Source of the DNA: Lachnospiraceae bacterium
Lineage (GTDB): Bacteria > Bacillota > Clostridia > Lachnospirales > Lachnospiraceae
Length of the DNA stretch: 64,000 bases
Assembly: GCA_022510745.1 (NCBI GenBank)
Contig: JAFLSY010000001.1
Coordinates: forward strand, 297,042 to 361,041
Direction of reading: 5' to 3'
Positions within the stretch are counted from its first letter, which is position 1. Every line of letters begins with the position of its first letter. The notes below the pieces were generated by a model. The model made no database searches. It was given only the letters and a program-made list of their open reading frames with translations, and was not told the origin of the DNA. Made by a program: the position numbers and the translations under genes. Of the stretch, positions 36,763-45,242 are shown one piece after another.

Positions 36763-37387
36763 ATATTTTTCCAAAGAAAAATGGCAGTATATGCTCTATA
36801 CGATTTCCCATCCTATGGACGGATATTACTGGATCCGCCATGCGGAGAGAGGCAGCGTTCCTTTAGCGATTTTGATGGTCATTATTTTTTCCTGCTGTTT
36901 TACCGCCAACCGGCTTTTAGCCAGCTTTGTGGTAAACGATATAGATCCCAGATCGGTGGACAGTTTTTATGAATTGTCAGGTATACTGGCCTTTTACCTC
37001 TTACTTTGTGTCAGCAACTGGTCTGTGACCTGTCTGATGAGCGGAGAAGGCAGGATGAAGGATATCGCCATTGCGGTAGGCTATGCCACGGTGCCCATGA
37101 GTGTGGTGCTGGCGGCGGGAACTATAATAAGTCAGGTGATCGCGGACGATGAGCAGGCATTTTACGTGCTGCTTCTCGGCGTGGGGATTGCCTATGGTAT
37201 CATTATGATGTTGATAGGAATTATGCAGGTGCACAATTATACGCTGGGTAAGACACTGCTCACCCTGTTTATTACTTTCCTGGCCCTGCTCATCATCATC
37301 TTCCTGATATTGCTTATGAGCAACCTGATAGGTATGGTATATAACTTCTTCAGAAGCATCTATACCGAGATTATATTCAGAACGTAG
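36755..37387 (+). CDS. YIP1-domain integral membrane protein
   Basis: A 210-residue protein with about five hydrophobic helices (roughly 30-50, 70-90, 105-130, 135-155, 165-195), matching bacterial YIP1-family proteins. No catalytic motif is visible and the family's function is not known. It overlaps the NHL-TPR gene and lies 11 bases before the DUF5696-like gene, so it is part of the transport operon. It may assist membrane assembly of its neighbours, but this is a guess from position. Confidence 0.8.
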   Translation: MSKYFSKEKWQYMLYTISHPMDGYYWIRHAERGSVPLAILMVIIFSCCFTANRLLASFVVNDIDPRSVDSFYELSGILAFYLLLCVSNWSVTCLMSGEGRMKDIAIAVGYATVPMSVVLAAGTIISQVIADDEQAFYVLLLGVGIAYGIIMMLIGIMQVHNYTLGKTLLTLFITFLALLIIIFLILLMSNLIGMVYNFFRSIYTEIIFRT

Positions 37388-37398
37388 GAGGCAGGAGC

Positions 37399-39768
37399 AT
37401 GAAATCTTCCAAGGAAAAGAAGGAAAAGAAAATCAAAATGCCCATGAGCCTGACCAAAAAAGTTGTCCTGACTGTTTTAGGAATAGCGGCAGCAGCGGCA
37501 GTGGCTTACCTGATATACTATCTGGTACACTATATGCTGTATGATAAATATAAGGACTACTTAAGCTCTTACGAATATGAGGCAGGCACCGCCTTCAGTC
37601 CCATAAGCGAGAGTAAGGCGGATGTGACGGGCATGGTGTTGGTAAGCGAAAACGAGTTTTTAAAACTGTATACCAATACCTCTAACGGATATGTGGCTGT
37701 ATACGATAAGCGAACAGGTGATATCACCTACTCCAATCCCTTGAATGCGGATGAGGACAGTATCGCGAATGCTACTAACGTAAATTTCTTAAAGTCCCAG
37801 TTTATTTTGAACTACTATAATGCGGATGTGGTTTCCGGTACCTATGATTCCTACAGCCAGTCGGTAGCGAAGGGGCAGTTTAGTGTAGAAGGTATTGAGA
37901 ACGGTGTCCGTTATGTCTATGAAGTGGGTGAAAAAACGTCTACCGGCGGAGGAGAGGGTATCTGGTTTAAGATTCCCGTTGAATACCGTTTAAGTGGTGA
38001 CGGACTGGAAGTATCCGTTCCCGTAAAGGGCATTGAAGAGTACGGCAACGCTTCCGTATACCGTATCCAGCTGCTGCGTTACTTTGGCGCGGCGGATGTA
38101 AACGAAGAAGGCTATCTGGTGGTGCCTAACGGCTCCGGTTCCCTGATTCGTTTCAATAACGGTAAAACTTCCGCAGCGAACTATGCACAGTATGTTTACG
38201 ACATTGATCCGCTGGCAGCCAATTACACAACCACGGAAAATGTGGAAGGCGCAAGACTTTCCCTTTTCGGTATCTGCCGTGAGGACAGAAGTCTGTTAGT
38301 AACGATAGAAGAGGGTGCTTCCACCGCCGTAATTACTGCGGGTGTTTCCGGTGCATATAACGATTACAACTACGCATACCCTACTTTTGTACTTCGTGTG
38401 GCGGATAACCTGCGTATGTTCGGTGATGCCACGCAGGATGTATATGTATTGGAACCCAATGCTTATGACATCAATCTGACAGTGCGCTATACCTTCTTAG
38501 ACGAGGAGTATAAGGGCTATGCGGGGCTTGCAAATTACTACAGGAACAGGCTGATTGCGGAAGGCGCGCTGACACCCTCCACACAGAGCGGGGATATTCC
38601 TTTTTATTACGATATCATCAGCGGCGTAAAGGAAACCTCCCATTTTCTGGGCGTGCAGTATTTACATACTTTTACGATGACCAGTTTTGACGAGGCGGGA
38701 CAGATTTCCAATGATCTGGCGGCAAACGGAGTTACCAATCAGGTCATGAATCTGCAGGGCTGGTTCAACGGCGGCTACTACCATGACGCGGCAAACAGGA
38801 TCAGAGTGCCTTGGAAATTAGGCGGACGCTCCGGTCTGAAAGATTTACAGGAAACCCTGACAGCCAACGGCGGTACGCTTTATACGGACGTGGCGTTCCA
38901 GCAGGTAACTTATGCGGATGATGGATTTAATTATAATGCAGAGGGCGCCCGTTACTATGGTGCTGGCTATGTGGCAGGTTTCGGTCTGATCAATCCAACC
39001 ACCTTGCGTAATACTTCGGGTCTGGGACATATGGAGAGTTTATACGATGTACTTTCTCCCAAATTCCTGCCCCGTTACGTAGGAGCCTTTGCGAAGAGAA
39101 TCGTAAAATATCCCATGGAAGGCATCTCCCTGCGGGATCTCGGAAACTACTTACCTTCGGATAAAAAACGTACCGAGATGATCAATAGGGAAGAGGCGCT
39201 GGAGATCGTGCTGGCTCAGTTGGATATCTTAGAGGGAACCGGCAAAAAAATGCTGATGAATCAGGCAAACGACTATGCATTTGCTTACAGCAGCGACATT
39301 ATCAACGTGCCGATAACGGACAATGATTTTGCCATTGTGGACGAGAATATTCCGCTCTATGAAATGATCATCCACGGCAGCATCAATTACTCCTCCAAAC
39401 TCTTAAACTTCCAGGATGAGGAGGACATGACGGGCATTGTTCTGAACTTGATAGAAGCGGGTGCTTCTCCCCATTATGTATTTACATGGGAGGCCTCCAG
39501 CGAGATGAAGGACACCGGCTTAAACCGTTATTATGCTACCACCTATGAGACCTGGAAGGGGGAGGCATTGGAGATTTACAATCAGGTAAATGATGCCTTA
39601 AAATATGTAAATGGAGCACTTGTTGTAAATCATGAAATACTGGATAACGGTGTTAGGAAAGTAACCTACGACAACGGTGTGATCATTTATATCAACTACA
39701 GTTCACAGGAACAGAAGGCGGACGGTGCGAGCATACCGGCTATGTCTTACAGATTGGAGGGGATTTAA
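37399..39768 (+). CDS. Membrane-anchored DUF5696-like protein, possible glycosidase
   Basis: A 789-residue protein with a basic cytoplasmic tail (1-24), one helix (about 25-50) and a large outside part. The outer part has a beta-rich N-terminal half (to about 390), a probable TIM-barrel section (about 400-700) and a short beta-rich end. The order beta-sandwich, barrel, beta-domain resembles glycoside hydrolases acting on polysaccharides. Acidic residues in conserved-looking contexts are Asp497 (YTDVAFQQ), Asp580 (LRDLGN) and Glu698 (TWEASSE). I cannot assign it to a known hydrolase family. It lies between two permease pairs, its stop directly abutting the next ATG. Confidence 0.75.
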   Translation: MKSSKEKKEKKIKMPMSLTKKVVLTVLGIAAAAAVAYLIYYLVHYMLYDKYKDYLSSYEYEAGTAFSPISESKADVTGMVLVSENEFLKLYTNTSNGYVAVYDKRTGDITYSNPLNADEDSIANATNVNFLKSQFILNYYNADVVSGTYDSYSQSVAKGQFSVEGIENGVRYVYEVGEKTSTGGGEGIWFKIPVEYRLSGDGLEVSVPVKGIEEYGNASVYRIQLLRYFGAADVNEEGYLVVPNGSGSLIRFNNGKTSAANYAQYVYDIDPLAANYTTTENVEGARLSLFGICREDRSLLVTIEEGASTAVITAGVSGAYNDYNYAYPTFVLRVADNLRMFGDATQDVYVLEPNAYDINLTVRYTFLDEEYKGYAGLANYYRNRLIAEGALTPSTQSGDIPFYYDIISGVKETSHFLGVQYLHTFTMTSFDEAGQISNDLAANGVTNQVMNLQGWFNGGYYHDAANRIRVPWKLGGRSGLKDLQETLTANGGTLYTDVAFQQVTYADDGFNYNAEGARYYGAGYVAGFGLINPTTLRNTSGLGHMESLYDVLSPKFLPRYVGAFAKRIVKYPMEGISLRDLGNYLPSDKKRTEMINREEALEIVLAQLDILEGTGKKMLMNQANDYAFAYSSDIINVPITDNDFAIVDENIPLYEMIIHGSINYSSKLLNFQDEEDMTGIVLNLIEAGASPHYVFTWEASSEMKDTGLNRYYATTYETWKGEALEIYNQVNDALKYVNGALVVNHEILDNGVRKVTYDNGVIIYINYSSQEQKADGASIPAMSYRLEGI

Positions 39769-40698
39769 ATGAATAAGAACAGAAAAAAATTAACTCTTCT
39801 CCAAAAACGGAGTCTGATGGGGTACCTTTTCATTCTGCCATGGTTTGTAGGATTTTTGGTATTCTATGTCAGATCACTCTTTATGACCGGTCAGTTTTCT
39901 GTAAACCAGCTGACCATAGACACCGTCAACGGCGGTTACAATCTGAACTTTGTAGGACTGGATAATTTTATTTACGCATTCAGGGTACACGGTACCTTTA
40001 AACAGGTGCTGACAACTTCCGTGCTCAATATGTTGATCGATGTGCCTCTGATCACTTTCTTCAGCTTGTTCATGGCAATGCTGTTAAATAAGAAATTTCC
40101 GGGAAGAGCGTTAGTGAGAGCCATTTTCTTCCTACCGATCATCTTAAACTCCGAGGCCATTACGGCGGCCATGGATTTAAGTGCCCAGATGATGCAGGGC
40201 GGTATTTCCAATCAGGCGGCGGAGATGAGCGCTACGGCGGCCGGAACCATAGCCTTTGATGTGGACTATCTGATTGATATGTTCATGAGTCTGGGACTCC
40301 CGGCGAGTCTGATGGACTATATTGTGGCAGCGGTGGCCCGTATCAACGATATTATCTCAGCCTCGGGCGTGCAGATCATCATTTTCATCGCTGCGCTTCA
40401 GTCCATACCCGGCTCCATGTACGAGGTAGCTAAGATCGAGGGCGCCACCGGATATGAAACGTTCTGGAAGGTGACCTTCCCCATGGTAATGCCCCATATT
40501 ATCACCAATGTGGTATATACCATTGTGGACAATTTCGCAGGCAGCGATGTGGTGCAGTTAGCCTATGACGTGGCTTTCACCGGCCAGTTCAATTACGGAC
40601 TCAGCGCCGTATTCAGCTTGGTCAGCTCAGTGATCACCTGTATCATACTGGTTGTGGTCTGCGGCTTCATTCAGAAGCGGACCTTCTACTATAATTAA
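39769..40698 (+). CDS. ABC sugar transporter permease, second pair, LplB/MalF-type
   Basis: A 309-residue permease with six helices and the EAA loop YEVAKIEGATGYETFWKVTFP. Between helices near residues 105-200 it carries a long, Ala/Met-rich extra segment (roughly 60 residues, including QMMQGGISNQAAEMSA). The matching first-pair permease lacks this, and it may be an extended extracytoplasmic loop. Its ATG abuts the DUF5696 stop with no gap. It is the partner of the permease at 40716. Confidence 0.9.
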   Translation: MNKNRKKLTLLQKRSLMGYLFILPWFVGFLVFYVRSLFMTGQFSVNQLTIDTVNGGYNLNFVGLDNFIYAFRVHGTFKQVLTTSVLNMLIDVPLITFFSLFMAMLLNKKFPGRALVRAIFFLPIILNSEAITAAMDLSAQMMQGGISNQAAEMSATAAGTIAFDVDYLIDMFMSLGLPASLMDYIVAAVARINDIISASGVQIIIFIAALQSIPGSMYEVAKIEGATGYETFWKVTFPMVMPHIITNVVYTIVDNFAGSDVVQLAYDVAFTGQFNYGLSAVFSLVSSVITCIILVVVCGFIQKRTFYYN

Positions 40699-40715
40699 GG
40701 GAAAGGAGAAGAAAA

Positions 40716-41708
40716 ATGGTAAAACAAATTGCCGTAAAGGATTATCTGGCAAAGGCAAAAGCCATAACCCAAGATCCGGATCAGACAAAGTACTTTTTTA
40801 ACAACATAAAGAAGTTTGTGTTAATCGTGGTGCGTATTGCCATTCTGGTAGGTGTATCCTATGTGATTCTTTCTCCTATCATCGGTTTTTTGGCAAATTC
40901 CTTTTCCTCCGATAAGGATGCATACAATCCCATGGTGTTTGTACTGCCCCAGTATCCTACGCTGGAGAAATACGCATTAGCAATACTGAGGTTGGATTAT
41001 TTCCCCACGATAGCTAGGGATCTGCTCTATACCCTGAGTGTTACCGGACTGCAGCTTTTGGTCTGCTCCATGGTAGGATATGGCTTTGCAAGATTTAATT
41101 TCCCGTTTAAGAATCTGTTGTTTGGCTGTGTGGTGATCATGATCGTTATTCCTTCCCATGCTGTCATGCTGCCTTTGTACCTGACTTTCCGTCAGTTTGA
41201 CCCTTTAGGACTTGTGAGTCTGATAACGGGCGGTTCCATCAATCTGATGAGTACGCCCATACCCATGTACATCATGACCCTTTTGGGCTGCGGCGTCAGG
41301 TCGGGAATCTATATTTACATCTTTAATCAGTTTTTCCGGGGGCTCCCTAAGGAGATCGAAGAGGCAGCCCTTGTGGATGGCTGCGGCGTCTGGTATACCT
41401 ATTTCAGGATCATGCTGGTAAACGCCATGCCTTCTGTCATTACGGTAACGGTATTATCCGTCGTATGGCAGTTTAACGATACATTTTTTGCAAAGTTATT
41501 TCTGATCAGTGACAAGATCGTGATCAGTAAGAGTATTTCCAGTTTGCAGGCGAATATCGCCAATTTTGATAAGATTCTGGAGCCTACCATTCAGGAGTTG
41601 TATCTGGATGCGGGCATCATATTGGTACTCTTACCGATTGTTCTGATCTATATGTTACTGCAGAGATACTTTATAGAGGGTGTGGAGAGAAGCGGTATCG
41701 TAGGATAG
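40716..41708 (+). CDS. ABC sugar transporter permease, second pair, MalG-type
   Basis: A 330-residue permease with an N-terminal amphipathic region of about 45 residues and six helices. The EAA loop is EEAALVDGCGVWYTYFRIML. It makes a heterodimer with the product of 39769 (17-base gap, GGAAAGGAG before the start). It is followed by two lipoproteins, one carbohydrate-binding-like and one solute-binding, which probably supply its substrate. Confidence 0.92.
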   Translation: MVKQIAVKDYLAKAKAITQDPDQTKYFFNNIKKFVLIVVRIAILVGVSYVILSPIIGFLANSFSSDKDAYNPMVFVLPQYPTLEKYALAILRLDYFPTIARDLLYTLSVTGLQLLVCSMVGYGFARFNFPFKNLLFGCVVIMIVIPSHAVMLPLYLTFRQFDPLGLVSLITGGSINLMSTPIPMYIMTLLGCGVRSGIYIYIFNQFFRGLPKEIEEAALVDGCGVWYTYFRIMLVNAMPSVITVTVLSVVWQFNDTFFAKLFLISDKIVISKSISSLQANIANFDKILEPTIQELYLDAGIILVLLPIVLIYMLLQRYFIEGVERSGIVG

Positions 41709-41759
41709 CGTCTCCATCCCAATCAACTTTCAAAAATACAAAAAGGAGGATTGAAAAAG

Positions 41760-43649
41760 TTGAAAAAGAAGAAATTTTTGGCATGTCTTATGGCATGCGC
41801 AATGGTTCTCTCATTGGCAGCCTGCGGCGATACAAATAACGATGCGCCCGCACCGGAATCCGATGTAGTAGAAACCACCCCTGAAGAATCTACAGGAGGG
41901 GATGAAACACCTGCAGCAGCAGAAGATGTAAGTATCGACTTTGAAGATGGCAACTTCGCTTTTGCACGGGTTTACACAAAACCCGCTAATGCAGCCGCAA
42001 CAGAACTGGCAGTTGCAGACTTTAACGGCAGCAAGGCTCTGGAAGTGAAGTTTACCAGAGAAGGTGCTAAGATTGCTCCCTATGTGGCAATCGATGCCAG
42101 CAGCCTCTTGGGTGCGGACGTTGCAAAGGTAGCCAGCATGGAAGTGAGTCTTGGCGTAGCTTATGACAACGGCTCTTTCAATGCCGTTTCCGGCAAGATC
42201 TATGCGTGGAGCGGTGAGGGTTTGGTAGAAAGCTTTGACGAGTGGTCCGTATATCTGGCAACCGCCAACCCTAAGAAAGCAGTTGCAACCCTGAGCGCAG
42301 GTGAGGAGTTTGTTGCTAATGCAAACAACATCTTCATCATTTCTTTAGAGACCGATAACGGTGTGGCTGACGGTAACGGTAACGCTACTCTCTACATCGA
42401 CAACATCCGTTTCTTAGATGCTTCCGGCAATCTCTTAACTGCGGATTCTTCCGTAGCATTTGCAGCACCGGCGGGCTTTGAGAATAGCGGACATGATGTA
42501 AATCTGCTTTATGTAGACAACAAGACAGAACTGGACGGCTTTGCAGCAAGTGCAGGCGCTTGGTCACAGGCAGGTATTGATCTGACCGATGAGCAGAGAG
42601 CACTTTTGGTTCCCGGCTCCGTAATTGAGATCAACTATAAATCCGACGCACCTGTATGGATGGTAGCAATCGGCGAAAATCCTCTGGGCGGCTGGCTGCG
42701 TGCAGTAAATCAGGATACTTTCGTAGTAGACGGTTATGTAGCTGCTGACAGTAGTACAGTGCAGTATACTTATGAACAGCTGGCAGCATACTGGGGAGAC
42801 GGTTTTGAACAGTATTTAGGCACCCTGCAGTGCGAATCCAGCGCTGACTGGGAAGTTTATGCAGTATCCATTGGTACAAAGAGTACCTTTGCAACCGTAG
42901 GCTCCGCTACTGAGTTGGATGGCTTTGCAGCAAGTGCAGGCGCTTGGTCACAGGCAGGTATCGACCTGACCGATGAGCAGAGAGCACTTTTAGTTCCCGG
43001 TTCTGTGATTGAGATCAATTATAAATCTGACGCACCTGTATGGATGGTAGCGATCGGCGATAACCCTCTGGGCGGTTGGCTGCGTGCTGTAAATCAGGAT
43101 ACCTTTGAGGTAGATGGCGCTGTTTCCGAAGATAGCAGTACTGTACAGTATACCTATGAGCAGCTGGCAGCATACTGGGGTGATGGCTTTGAGCAGTATC
43201 TGAGCACTCTGCAGTGCGAATCCAGTGCTGACTGGGAAGTTTATGCAGTTAAGATTGGTGTACCTGTGAAACCGGCACATAATGTGACCGAGTTAGACGG
43301 CTTTGCAGCAAGTGCAGGCGGCTGGGCACAGGCAGGTATTGATCTGACTGATGAGCAGAGAGCGCTCTTTGTTCCCGGCTGTGTTGTTACGATCAATTTC
43401 AAGTCTGACGCACCTGTGTGGATGGTAGCAATCGGTGAAAATCCTCTTGGTGGCTGGCTGCGTGCGGTAAATCAGGATACATTTGTAGTGGACGGAGCAG
43501 TATTTAACGATGGCGGCAGTGTACAGTACACCTACGAGCAGTTGGCAGCATACTGGGGCGATGGTTTTGAACAGTACTTAGGCACCCTGCAGTGTGAGTC
43601 CAGTGCTGATTGGGAAGTTTACAGCGTAGCAGTTGGTATGACAGAGTAA
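41760..43649 (+). CDS. Surface lipoprotein with CBM-like domain and three near-identical repeats
   Basis: A 629-residue lipoprotein. TTG at 41760 is preferred as the start because AAAGGAGG lies 10 bases upstream; the TTG at 41751 is too close to it. A lipobox (LAACG) near residue 20 is followed by an acidic Pro/Thr linker. Residues about 50-235 form a beta-sandwich ending YIDNIRFLD, as in glycan-binding modules of the CBM11/27 kind. Residues 256-383, 384-509 and 510-629 are three tandem units, each with LDGFAASAG, DLTDEQRAL, APVWMVAIG and YEQLAAYWGDGFEQYL. Aromatic residues in the repeats suggest glycan binding. No enzyme motif is visible. It probably captures mannan chains for the solute-binding protein encoded next. 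Confidence 0.82.
   Translation: MKKKKFLACLMACAMVLSLAACGDTNNDAPAPESDVVETTPEESTGGDETPAAAEDVSIDFEDGNFAFARVYTKPANAAATELAVADFNGSKALEVKFTREGAKIAPYVAIDASSLLGADVAKVASMEVSLGVAYDNGSFNAVSGKIYAWSGEGLVESFDEWSVYLATANPKKAVATLSAGEEFVANANNIFIISLETDNGVADGNGNATLYIDNIRFLDASGNLLTADSSVAFAAPAGFENSGHDVNLLYVDNKTELDGFAASAGAWSQAGIDLTDEQRALLVPGSVIEINYKSDAPVWMVAIGENPLGGWLRAVNQDTFVVDGYVAADSSTVQYTYEQLAAYWGDGFEQYLGTLQCESSADWEVYAVSIGTKSTFATVGSATELDGFAASAGAWSQAGIDLTDEQRALLVPGSVIEINYKSDAPVWMVAIGDNPLGGWLRAVNQDTFEVDGAVSEDSSTVQYTYEQLAAYWGDGFEQYLSTLQCESSADWEVYAVKIGVPVKPAHNVTELDGFAASAGGWAQAGIDLTDEQRALFVPGCVVTINFKSDAPVWMVAIGENPLGGWLRAVNQDTFVVDGAVFNDGGSVQYTYEQLAAYWGDGFEQYLGTLQCESSADWEVYSVAVGMTE
42525..43646 (+). repeat. Three tandem in-frame repeats of 384, 378 and 360 bp
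   Basis: Units begin at 42525, 42909 and 43287. They are highly similar at DNA level, with most differences at third codon positions. They encode the three C-terminal modules of the lipoprotein at 41760. Confidence 0.92.
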
Positions 43650-43665
43650 GGAGGAATAGTAAAGA

Positions 43666-45162
43666 ATGAAGAATATGAAGAAGTTTTTAGCTTTAGGACT
43701 GGCTGCAGTAATGAGCCTTTCTCTGGCAGCTTGCGGCAACAACAACGCTGGTAACAATAACGGCGGTAATAACGGCGGCGGTGACAGCTCTAATAATGGG
43801 GGGGGCACCTCAAGTGGTCCCAGAGTTATCAACATTGGTAGCTGGTGGGTACAGCCCTACGACAGTGACGACGCAATCGAAGATGCTGATGACTATAATA
43901 CCAACCAGCCTAAAGAGGGTGATGATGAGGCAACACTGGATCTGAAAGCATTTAACATTGCCATCGCAGAGGATAAGTTTGCCAATGTTACGACTATTGA
44001 GAACAAATATAATATCACATTCTATTGGCAGAATCTGACCTATACCGGTGTACAGGAGTCCATCAACACCTCCATTCTGGCAGGTTCTCCCGACTGTGAT
44101 ATCTATCTGGTGGATACCGGCATGGCAATTCCCGCACAGGTAAACAACCTGGCATTGGATTTAAAGACCGTGCTTCCCGCAGATGCAGACATTCTGAGTG
44201 AGAAGAAAATTATGACTTACATGGATCTGGGTGACGGCAAGGCTTGCATCATCAAGAGAGTGGAAGGTCAGGCATTGGTAGAAGCTACTTATCCTTTGGC
44301 ATTTAATAAGCAGATGCTGGATGAGAACGGTCTGGAAGATCCCCGCGATCTGTGGGATAGAGGCGAGTGGACCTGGGATAAGTTCAACGAGTACTGCCAG
44401 ATCCTGACTCAGGATACTGACGGCGACGGTCAGATCGATCAGTACGGCTACTGCGGTTATGAGTATGAAACCTTTGAGCAGCTGATGATGTCTAACGGCG
44501 GTAATATTGCAGCCGGTAAGACCGAAACTCTTACCAGCGACGCGGTTGGTCAGGCTCTGCAGCAGATGTACGATATGTACAACACCTACAATGTATGCTA
44601 TCCTTATGACTTTGACGGAAATCCTTCTGACTCCATGAGAAATCAGTATACACAGGGTAATATCGGCTTCTTCCCCATTGCAGCATGGATTGCGTCCGGT
44701 AACAACGACTATGACTACGGTGACACCACCGGCACCATCCTGCCTTTTGAAACCGTATATGTTCGCTGGCCCGTAGGTCCTTCCGGTAACAAGGATACCA
44801 ATGCCGGTAAGAACGATACCAACGGTGAATTCTATATCATTCCTAACGGTGTAAAGGATCCTGAGCTGGTATACAATTTCCTGTATGATTACTGGAACTG
44901 GTTTGACGGTGATACTGCTAGACGTGATGATAAGAGAGCGCTGAACTGGTGGTACGGCGTTACTGCCAGAAGCGAAGAACTGCAGAATCATAACTTTGAC
45001 GTTATGGCTGACTGTGGTGCGCACTCTACTCTGGATCTGTGGAACTCCTTAGGTGTATCCTATGATCTGCAGTCCCTGATCAAGGGCGAGATGACTCCCG
45101 CTCAGTTCCAGGAGACCTTCAAGAATGAGATTCAGGCCGCTCTGGATGCTACTTATAAGTAA
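43666..45162 (+). CDS. ABC oligosaccharide-binding lipoprotein
   Basis: A 498-residue family-1 extracellular solute-binding protein. The lipobox LAACG gives a lipidated Cys at about residue 23, followed by an Asn/Gly/Ser linker to about 50. The mature domain includes NITFYWQNLT, FNKQMLDENGL and a calcium-binding-like DTDGDGQIDQYG loop. Aromatic residues are frequent, as in oligosaccharide binders. It is probably the receptor for the second permease pair, 16 bases after the repeat lipoprotein. A GC-rich hairpin follows before GH130_2, which may raise the level of this mRNA segment. Confidence 0.92.
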   Translation: MKNMKKFLALGLAAVMSLSLAACGNNNAGNNNGGNNGGGDSSNNGGGTSSGPRVINIGSWWVQPYDSDDAIEDADDYNTNQPKEGDDEATLDLKAFNIAIAEDKFANVTTIENKYNITFYWQNLTYTGVQESINTSILAGSPDCDIYLVDTGMAIPAQVNNLALDLKTVLPADADILSEKKIMTYMDLGDGKACIIKRVEGQALVEATYPLAFNKQMLDENGLEDPRDLWDRGEWTWDKFNEYCQILTQDTDGDGQIDQYGYCGYEYETFEQLMMSNGGNIAAGKTETLTSDAVGQALQQMYDMYNTYNVCYPYDFDGNPSDSMRNQYTQGNIGFFPIAAWIASGNNDYDYGDTTGTILPFETVYVRWPVGPSGNKDTNAGKNDTNGEFYIIPNGVKDPELVYNFLYDYWNWFDGDTARRDDKRALNWWYGVTARSEELQNHNFDVMADCGAHSTLDLWNSLGVSYDLQSLIKGEMTPAQFQETFKNEIQAALDATYK

Positions 45163-45189
45163 ATAAAAGCATAATAGAACAGTTATAGG

Positions 45190-45211
45190 CGGGGCGGCTT
45201 CGGCCGCCCTG
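45190..45211 (+). other. UUCG-capped GC hairpin between receptor and GH130_2 genes
   Basis: GGGGCGGC (45191-45198), loop TTCG, then GCCGCCCT (45203-45210). There is no T-run after it, so it is more likely an RNA-stabilising or processing hairpin than a full terminator. Confidence 0.65.
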
Positions 45212-45242
45212 TATAAAAACAAAAAGCAGAACGGAGGAAACT

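Noticed and set aside
42525..43646. A CRISPR-like or non-coding repeat array
   Set aside because: The repeats are about 370 bp, contiguous, in frame and protein-coding.
44161..45024. A 287-codon minus-strand frame within the second solute-binding protein
   Set aside because: It has no start signal or recognisable domain, and the plus-strand lipoprotein is certain.
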